From NCBI GenBank assembly GCA_015680905.1, contig CM027377.1:39022501-39086500 (forward strand): a stretch of DNA of 64,000 nt. The letters are read 5' to 3'. Shown here piece after piece: positions 56,897 to 64,000 of the stretch. Below the pieces are notes generated by a model that ran no database searches, was not told where the DNA came from, and was given only the letters and a program-made list of their open reading frames with translations. The first letter of the stretch is position 1. Each line of letters begins with the position of its first letter. Both the position numbers and the translations under genes were made by a program. Source of the DNA: Coptis chinensis. Its lineage: Eukaryota > Streptophyta > Magnoliopsida > Ranunculales > Ranunculaceae.

Positions 56897-59166
56897 AACT
56901 ACCCCCTTAAACAAAGATTTTGCTTGTCCTCAAGCAAATATGAGAAATTAGAATAAGCCGCACCAAAACGGAGTTCTAACTACTGCTTCGTGAAAGCGCG
57001 ATTGCATTTACCATATCTAATAAGGTCTTAAGCCACTAGGAATTCCCTAGTGGACGAAGTTAAAGCCCTCGTGAGAGTTTTCCAACAAGGTACTCACAAA
57101 CTTCATTTATACCTGGCAAACCACTAAGAAAAAAAAACTATTGTTCCTTATTCATGTCTCAACCATTCATACATCTCTACTAGCAAATGAATAAGAATAA
57201 CCAAGTCAAAAGAGCTAGAGGTATTTATTAGGTGTTCTTGGGGATTAGGAGATGGTTTAAGAATGAAGGAAACGGATATTCAAAAGACAAGTCCTGAGAT
57301 AATGGGGGTCTTCATATTAATGTAACTAGAGAAAACCTTGTTCTTTTGCTTCTACACTTTGTTTCCATCCTTAGCCTTTTTCTTTTAGCTTTTCTACTCA
57401 TTTTATTCTATTTTTGGAGTTTTTATTTTATTTCTATTTTTCTTTTTCTTTTCTTTTCTTTGGATGGAAATTTCTTTTCTTTTTCTTTTCTGAAGCAACT
57501 AACTAATTTCTATTTACACAGGTTTTTCTCTTCTCTTCTCTTCACTCATCCTATTCTCAGACTTATTCTAAAATGGGTAGGTTGATTTTTATTTATTTTT
57601 TATATATATATTTTCTTTTGTTTTTGTAATAGGGTAAAGGAATTGTGGCTTATGGAAGGGCTAATGAAAGGCTCAGTGGGGCAACTAGCGGAAAATATAC
57701 TTAGGTCAGAATTTCTAGCTATATCGATCCAAAAAGGGCCTAAATTCTCTCTAAGGACATGGCATAGTGGTCAAGCAAGTGGACGTGTGATTTTTCTATT
57801 CAGAATATACTTCTCCCTTGTGTCATTTCTCAAATGTTTCACTCATATAAGGTTTTAGGCTATATTCTCACAGGATTTGTAGAATAAGTACTCTAGCCTA
57901 CATTTCAGAAACTTACTGCCAAACAATCATAGATACTCATGTAATATATTTATAGATAGATGCAAAGATTATTACCTACATATTAACCTAAGTTTCTAAA
58001 AACTATTCTAATGCAAAAGCTAACATTGAGACTTCTAGATTATTAAGAGCATAGAGAAAGAAACAATACCAATATTCCTAAGTGTATAGCATAAACTTTT
58101 TATTTTTATTTTTATTATTTTTAAGACAAATAATACATAATATACAACCTAATATGTGCTTAACATTTACATCGTGTTTCTATACCACCCCCAAAACAAT
58201 TTGGGAGAAGGGGGTTCATGAAACAATTCAATAGCACAATTAAATTATGTAACTAACTAATTGTTATAATTTTTAACATTTTATAAATAAAAGTCGTGAA
58301 TTTACATCCTAAAAGTGTCTAATTTTTGCAAATGTTTCTATCCCACCCCAAAACAATCGAACGCTTTGTCCTCAAAGTGTAAAGAGATAAGGAAAGAATT
58401 TACCATAGAAACGTGGGCAAAAAATTGGCGCATTCATAACAGAAATATTGTAAAGATGATATGATAATATGAAGCACAATTAAACTGCGTACTAACTAAC
58501 ACAAACTCTCTTTGGAGTAAACATGACAAGCTTAGGGTGGCAACATGATTTGAAATGAATACCAAAATCATGCCACCCCCAAACAAAATTGGAAAACTCT
58601 TTTTAAGTTTGAAAATTTTGTTTGGCCTAAACTCCGAAAGTTGGTATTATCACGAAAACTTGGGTCTTTTAAAGTCGATTCCCTAGACTTACTAATATAT
58701 GTTTATGTTTTTATTTTATTTAGTTTTTATATGTTTGATTTTTTAGAAAAACAAAACAAAATTACGATAAAAGAAATAAAAATGAAACTCACTCCATAGA
58801 GAAGCACTACTCAATTCGAGAAAAAGTGCAAAGAGATAAATCGTGGAGTCACATGAAACGTAGACTAAGAATCCGACACTTACAACCACTCCTCCAAAAG
58901 GAGGGTGCCTTAATGGTGCACTCCCATAACATAAGATTGGAATGGAGTACACCGAGGAATAAAATGAGTCTTTTATAGTCAGATACTCGAGACTTTATCT
59001 AATATATATGTATTAAAATGCAGTTTACCATATATCAACAATCGAAAAAGTTGTGGGTCATTCCACAAATAATTAACATGGAATGCACCATCAAACAGAA
59101 TTAAGCACCAAGATTTCCTATGACGTAGCTTAGTAAAATGAGAGCAAAGCCTTCTAGATCTAAAAC
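56897..59166 (-). other. Element D 3' region with polypurine tract
   Basis: Matches element C's 3' region throughout. True polypurine tract (GGGGGTAGTTTGATAAG, minus) at about 56897-56915 with a GAGGACAAGC box; internal polypurine-like sites near 58185, 58345 and 58575. About 300 bp next to the LTR (57200) are missing relative to C. Non-coding. Confidence 0.8.
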
Positions 59167-59800
59167 CTAATCGAGCATACAGTTTCTTCTTTGTCCTCCT
59201 ACGAAAGGGATGCCAAGTAAATGAACGTAAGAAAATTGATGGTTGTGGAAGATACGTAGGATGTGGATAATTTTGAGAAGGAAAAAATGGAAAAAAAATG
59301 AAAAAGTGTCAGGTGGCTTGTCCTTGGGTGTTACTTCTTCACCAGTTGGTTTTAGATAGTTATGAAGCATAGGAGAAACGCCAAGGTCAAGTACAAACTC
59401 AATGGTTCTTTGAAAAGGTATAGGGCGAGGAACATTCGTGATGGAAGGTGAATGAGTGACATGAGGATGTGAGGTGGGTGAATGGTGTTCAACTAGTGTT
59501 CTTAGGTCTATATCATCGAGAGGCCTTGAGATATGCAAGACATTCCTTAATAGGTGGGTAAGAAGAATCACTGGGATAGAGGGCAAAAAAATTCTTCTTC
59601 CGTCATGGCGATCAAAGAGATGAATGGATGTCAATAGGAGAGAACTTCCTTGGCGAAAAGAAGGGTTGCAAAAGAGTCGAAGGAAATCCTCCTTGATGTT
59701 ATCTATACGCTAGGGAGTAGAAATTGTGATCCTTGTCTTCTTCCATAAGAGGGGTATCTACTAGTGTGGGGACTAAAGTGTCGGCGCACTAATGTGAGGT
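59167..59800 (-). pseudogene. Element D, C-like half: C-terminal domain
   Basis: Minus strand, near-identical to 47757-48370: HVTHSPSITNVPRPIPFQRT, IEFVLDLGVSPMLHNYLKP, then a Phe-rich stretch. Frameshifts at about 59520 and in the basic tail. Confidence 0.7.
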
Positions 59801-59899
59801 ACAAAACTCTCAATGGACTTCACTTCCCCTTCTACAGGCAAACCTAGTTGTCCCTGTTTTGTCTAAACATGTTAACTTCTACAGAAAGATTTCCAAAAG

Positions 59900-60345
59900 A
59901 AAGAGTCATTAAGCCATCCCCAATTGATTTGGGCATTGGCGGTTGCCAAGAAAGGGCGCCCTAAGATGATGGGAATGGAATCATGAGCAACTTCGTGTCA
60001 AGAATAACAAAGTTGGTTTGGATAGTAAAAATCCCTGAACTTTAACGAGAATATTTTCAACTACACCCTTTGGGATACTTAATAGAACGATTGGCTAACC
60101 GCAAAGTCATTTTGGTTGGTTGAAGTTTTGTTAGACCTAGTTGTTTATATAAATAAAAAAGGGAGTAAGTTAACACTTCCGTGTCTAATAAATAAAGCAG
60201 TTGTTATGAAGGTATCACCTAAGGTGCATTGTACAGTAGGACGACCAGGGTCCTTGTACTTAACAATTCTGTTATGTTCAGATAAAGAGGGATATTGTTC
60301 AGTTAAGAATGCTTCGTGGGGTATGTTGGTTTTCCTCTTCTTGGT
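59900..60345 (-). pseudogene. Element D, C-like half: protease domain, 5' truncated
   Basis: Minus strand: KKRKTNIPHEAFLTEQYPSL, KYKDPGRPTVQCTLGD, then an active-site region disrupted by a 4-bp insertion (TALFIRHGS). The N-terminal part and all gag are missing because the sequence joins ORF2 of the B-like half at about 60345. Confidence 0.82.
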
Positions 60346-61359
60346 TTTCCTCAGAAGGAGAATCCCTGTGAGGTGGGAAGCATGCAAGCATATCGGCTCG
60401 GAACTGGCACTGAGCTTCTAGCTCATCCTTCATCTGTTCCTACCGCTCATCCTCTCGCTGGGCAGTACGAATCTCGAAGTTATGGTGGATAGTAGCCTGT
60501 CGAGTTCGGAGGTCTTCGCAGATAGTATTGAGTGAACGCATGCCATGATGAATCATAGACATGCATTCTGCATCTAACCAACACCTCTTCAAGGCATCTG
60601 CATCAAAACATGTCAAGTCCTCCTCGTCCTTCGAGTCATTCTCATTTCCACCATCCTCCTCGTCCTCTACCCTATCCTCAGGCAACCTCCAAACTTGTTG
60701 GATACACTCCTTATAAATACGAGGATTTCGGTGTGGGGTGAGGTAAATCCTATCAGACGTCGGAGTCGCTCTCAACTTCAGCATGATCATGGTTATCAAA
60801 ACAGGGAGAGGTGCAATAGACTTTCCCACTCCCCTAATCATGCTAAGCAAAAACTCCAAAATGCATAACTCGTACTTCTGCTCGTGGAGTATCCATAGAA
60901 TGTGGAGGCAGTTCAGACCGATGTCGCTGACCTTCTCCTTCCCTAGGACGTTCCGACCAATCCAATGAGCTGCAGCCAGCTGGTTGGTTCTGAGGGATGC
61001 CTAGCGAACATAATGCGAGCTTGTATTGTAGCTCCCATTGATAACAGTCGCGTTCATCAAAAGCTCTACCCCATTATATTGGGACTCCTGTAACGTGGCA
61101 TCCAGATGGATTCTAGGCGGAATGCCTAGAATCTCAGCCAACAACCCAGTAGTTACTTCTTTCCTCTTTTTTAGCCATCAGAACAAAATTCTACTCCCAT
61201 CCAACTCCCTCGTGTTGTAAAACCGTCGGACTAACTCTTCGTGGTAGAAGGCGTTGGTGGAGTACCACAAGCTATTCCAATCTCTACTAATCATTTCATC
61301 ACCGTAAAATGGCGCGAAGTAAATGCTTCCTCCGGCAAAATTCGACGTTGTTGAGCCAT
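60346..61359 (-). pseudogene. Element D, B-like half: ORF2, 3' truncated
   Basis: Minus-strand copy of 8391-9444. Start MAQQRRILPEEAF at 61359, then YHEELVRRFYNTRELDG, AEILGIPPRIHLDATLQES, an open stretch 60859-60440 with KSIAPLPVLITMIMLKLRAT and the acidic DEEDGGNENDSKDEEDL. It is cut off near the end at the junction with the C-like protease (60345). At least four shifts. Confidence 0.75.
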
Positions 61360-62398
61360 TGGAGTATTTGAAATGTAGTGGGGAAGCAATGAGGGACAAC
61401 CTCACAAAAAAATGATGGTGGTGGTGGTGTGGTGGCGCGGCAGCGTGAATTTCTTTATTTTTCGGTGGTTTTTGGTGATTTAACTTGGTAGAGGTGGTAG
61501 TAGTACGGTTTTGAGAAGATTTAGAGTGGGTTTAGATGTTTGGCGTGGGTGTAGTTAGTTTTCTTTTTACTTTTTATTTTTGGTTTAGGGTTTGAAGCTT
61601 GTTTGCTTGTTAATGGCGGTTTGGAAGGATGAAGATCGCGACTGTTGGCTGAAACAAAGGGGCGCAGGTGCGCGCGGGTTGGGCCCAAGCCCAATTTGAA
61701 TTTTTCGAATTTTTGTCGATTTTTAGCGCGACTTCAAACTAACATTGCCGCTTCGTTACCGGTCCGATTTTTGCGAATGAAATATGGAAATGATCAGGAG
61801 AGAATTTCCAATCCAATGATCCATAAAACACTCTATTCCGACCGTGGATGACATATAAGATAGTGGAAAACGCCTCAAAGTGTGTGCATGACGTAAGTTA
61901 TGCGAACGAATGAACTCTAAATTCATAGATTATGTCAACCGCAATCGGAATACAATTAAATGGCCTAAGCAACTCTAATGGGACATAAAACATTATAGGA
62001 CGGAAACACGAAGACCCACTGAAACAAATTTTTACAACGAGTTTAGAAAATTTTTTTTTTTTTTTTTTAAGTGGGTCTTTTAAAGTTAGATTCCCGAGAC
62101 TTCTTAGATTACTATGTTTATTATTTAATATTTGTTTACTTTTATAAGGAAAAACAATAAGCAATAAGGACATAATTCACCCCATAGAGAAACATGACTA
62201 AAAAATTCGAGAAAACATGCAAGAGTGGAAAACGTGAATTATGTTAAACGTGGACTTAGGATCCGGTACTTACAATCACACACTATATAGGGAGGGCCCG
62301 GTTACCTTAATGGTGCACTCACCAATATCTGGAAATGAAAGGAAATGCACCAAACACAAAAAACTGAGTCGTTTATAGTCAGATACTCGAAACTTTAT
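61360..62398 (-). other. Element D inter-ORF segment
   Basis: Reverse complement of 7232-8390. Holds the clear motif GGGGCGCAGGTGCGCGCGGG at about 61658-61677. The polypurine-like site is decayed (about 62015-62030), and the (AT)n tract of B is absent, replaced by a T17-18 run near 62050. Confidence 0.7.
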
Positions 62399-63265
62399 CT
62401 AAACATATGCATGAACATGTAATTTATCATATATCAACAATCGAAATAGTTGTGGATCATTCCATAAATAAATATCACAGAAAACATATCCAAACACAAT
62501 CAAGCACCAAGATTTCTTATGACGCAACCTAGTGAACTGAAAGCAAAGTCGGATAAACCTATAACGTAACCTAGCATGCACCTTCTTTTTCATCTTTGAA
62601 CGAGGGTGTCTGTGAATGAATAAGTGTGGAAAAGTGAATGGTTGTGGAAGATATGGTGGATATGGATAAGTTGTAGAAGGAAAGTATGTAAACAATGAGG
62701 ATGTGGGTTTAGCACAAAACTCATTCATGGTGTAGGTAGGGACTGTCTCAAGTCTGAAAATGAAGTTGTCAAATGGTTTGTCCTTTTGAAGTATTTGTTT
62801 ACTAGGTGGATTTAAAAAATTATGAAGCACAGGAGAAACAAAAGGATCGAGTACAAACTCGAGATTCCTTTGAAAGGGTGGAAGGAGGGGAGTCGAGGTG
62901 GATGTTGTGTAAAGTAGTTCTTGATAGGGTGAATCATCACCTGCTCTAAGAAACTCATCGAATTCCTCATCTAGATTGGTCATATCCCCATTACTATGGT
63001 AGTCCTCTATATCTTTGAGAAAGTCATCTATCTCGTCCTCATCCATAGTATGTGTATCAACTAGTGTAGGGATGAAAATGTTGGAGTCTGAACTTCCAAA
63101 GGAAAGAAATTTGGGCATATGATTATCAGGGAACGTGTTGTTGAAATAATCTCGAGCGAAGCTCTCGATCATGCTAACCTCTCCATCCATAGGCGAATCG
63201 GGTAAATGTGTCTTTGTTTTAAAAACATTTACTTCAACAGCAAGATGGCCAAAAGACATGGACAT
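62399..63265 (-). pseudogene. Element D, B-like half: C-terminal domain, longest open copy
   Basis: 288 codons without a stop on the minus strand, the best-preserved copy of the domain that replaces pol. Order: MSMSFGHLAVEVNVFKTKT, a block just after the protease; acidic EIDDFLKDIEDYHSNGDM, LDEEFDEFLRAGDDSPYQEL; FQRNLEFVLDPFVSPVLHN; a Pro/Tyr/Phe-rich stretch (YPYPPYLPQPFTFPHLF); basic SKMKKKVHARLRYRFIRL; and the tail RHKKSWCLIVFGYVF, YLWNDPQLFRLLIYDKL. The Met at 63265 is internal: the ancestral frame came from protease, and a one-base insertion near 63303 disconnects it. Function unknown. Marked pseudogene because it lacks its own start context. Confidence 0.72.
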
Positions 63266-64000
63266 CGAACCCTCGCGGCAATTAATGAACGCGTTGGCGG
63301 TTGCCGAGGAAAGGGCGCCCTAAGATGATCGGACAGAGAGTTAGTTAATTCTTCGTATCGAGGATGACAAAATCAGCCCGGATAGTAGAATTCTGAACTT
63401 TTACCAGCACATTTTCGACCACACCCTTAGGATACTTAATAGACCGATTAGCTAATTACAACGTCATTTTAGTGGGTTGCATCTTGTCTAGACCTATTTG
63501 TCTATACAAATAAAACGGGAGTAAGTTAACACTAGCCCCCAGGTCTAATAACGCAGTCGTCGTATAGGAATCTCCTAAGGTGCATTGTACAGTAGGACGA
63601 CCAGGGTCCTTGTATTTAACAATTCCATTATGTTCAGATAAAGTTGGGAATTGTTCTATTAAAAAGGAGTCTTTTGGTATATTGGTTTTACGCCTAGTAG
63701 TACACAACTCCTTAAGAAACTTAGCATGGTGTGGTAGCTTTTTAATAGCTTCGAGGAAGGGAAGGTTTATAGTTAGATTCTTGAAAACGTCCCTAATCTC
63801 CTCATAATTTGTATCCCTGGCTAATTTTTGTGGAAATAGTGGTTTCTCTCTATATTTAGCATATGTATCACCTGGATGTTTAACCTTGGCTTTCTGTTTC
63901 TTAGGTTGTGTTGTATGCGGGTACCTCTACGGTGGTAGGCTCTTGAGTTTTCTATTTCGGTATCTAGTAAAATAGCGGGTGTAGGGAGCTCTTGGTGGGG
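63266..64000 (-). pseudogene. Element D, B-like half: gag end and protease (runs off window)
   Basis: Minus strand: from the edge, gag C-terminal linker, then KKQKAKVKHPGDTYAKYREK with CAG where B has its TAG stop, the LPHHAKFLKEL block, TNIPKDSFLIEQFPTL, active site LLDLGASVNLLPF with catalytic Asp (about 63540), ended by TAA at 63456 where B has CAA. Downstream residues FYYPG and ILGRPFL are readable after the stop. Confidence 0.85.

Noticed and set aside
1-64000. tRNA, rRNA, CRISPR arrays, bacterial-type operators, plastid or mitochondrial inserts
   Set aside because: No supporting sequence seen anywhere; the context is plant nuclear repeat DNA.

Overview
This window looks like plant nuclear DNA, most likely from a dicot with a large, repeat-rich genome. 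I find no intact host gene. Nearly everything can be assigned to nested transposable elements. The evidence is: tRNA-Asp-type primer-binding sites, Athila-type and Tat/Retand-type Ty3/gypsy proteins, an En/Spm (CACTA) transposon with TNP2- and TNPA-type genes, and fragments of typical plant genes (FAR1-related, CNOT9, eIF3e, pyruvate kinase, HIPP). I cannot name the species.

Layout. 1-403 is the 3' end of an Athila-like element (A), followed by two directly adjacent LTRs (404-1965 and 1972-3540). The second LTR opens element B (1972-43997, 3' LTR 42469-43997), about 12.4 kb once later insertions are removed. B carries a decayed gag-protease reading frame with an extra C-terminal domain (4070-7231), then two further related reading frames (8391-9444; 10163-10689 continuing at 28225-28388). 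No reverse transcriptase or integrase is recognisable in B. Two transposons sit inside B. One is a 17.5-kb CACTA element (10690-28221, TSD TGT) whose transposase genes lie on the minus strand and which carries pieces of at least five host genes. The other is a 12.1-kb Tat/Retand-type Ty3/gypsy element (29713-41827, minus strand, TSD TAAAC) with gag-protease-RT-RNase H-integrase, a 3' tandem repeat array, and an antisense gene that appears to contain introns.

From 44014 to the end the window holds minus-strand relatives of B. Element C (44014-52893) has gag-protease-C-terminal domain only. A poorly identified segment follows (52894-55819; TTGAC array and short repeats). Element D (55820 to past 64000) is a chimera: a B-like half (60346-64000) joined to a C-like half (55820-60345).

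How it works together. None of the Athila-like copies could supply its own reverse transcription, so if the family moved it depended on enzymes from another element. Gag, protease and the conserved C-terminal domain are what recurs. The order of events that can be read is: B inserted or formed first, then CACTA and Tat elements landed in it. Point changes of C-to-T type and frameshifts show that all reading frames here are now broken or nearly so. The best leads are the intron-containing antisense gene, the multi-gene capture in the CACTA element, the repeated leader-ORF-polypurine layout of element B, and the LTR-LTR junction at about 1966.
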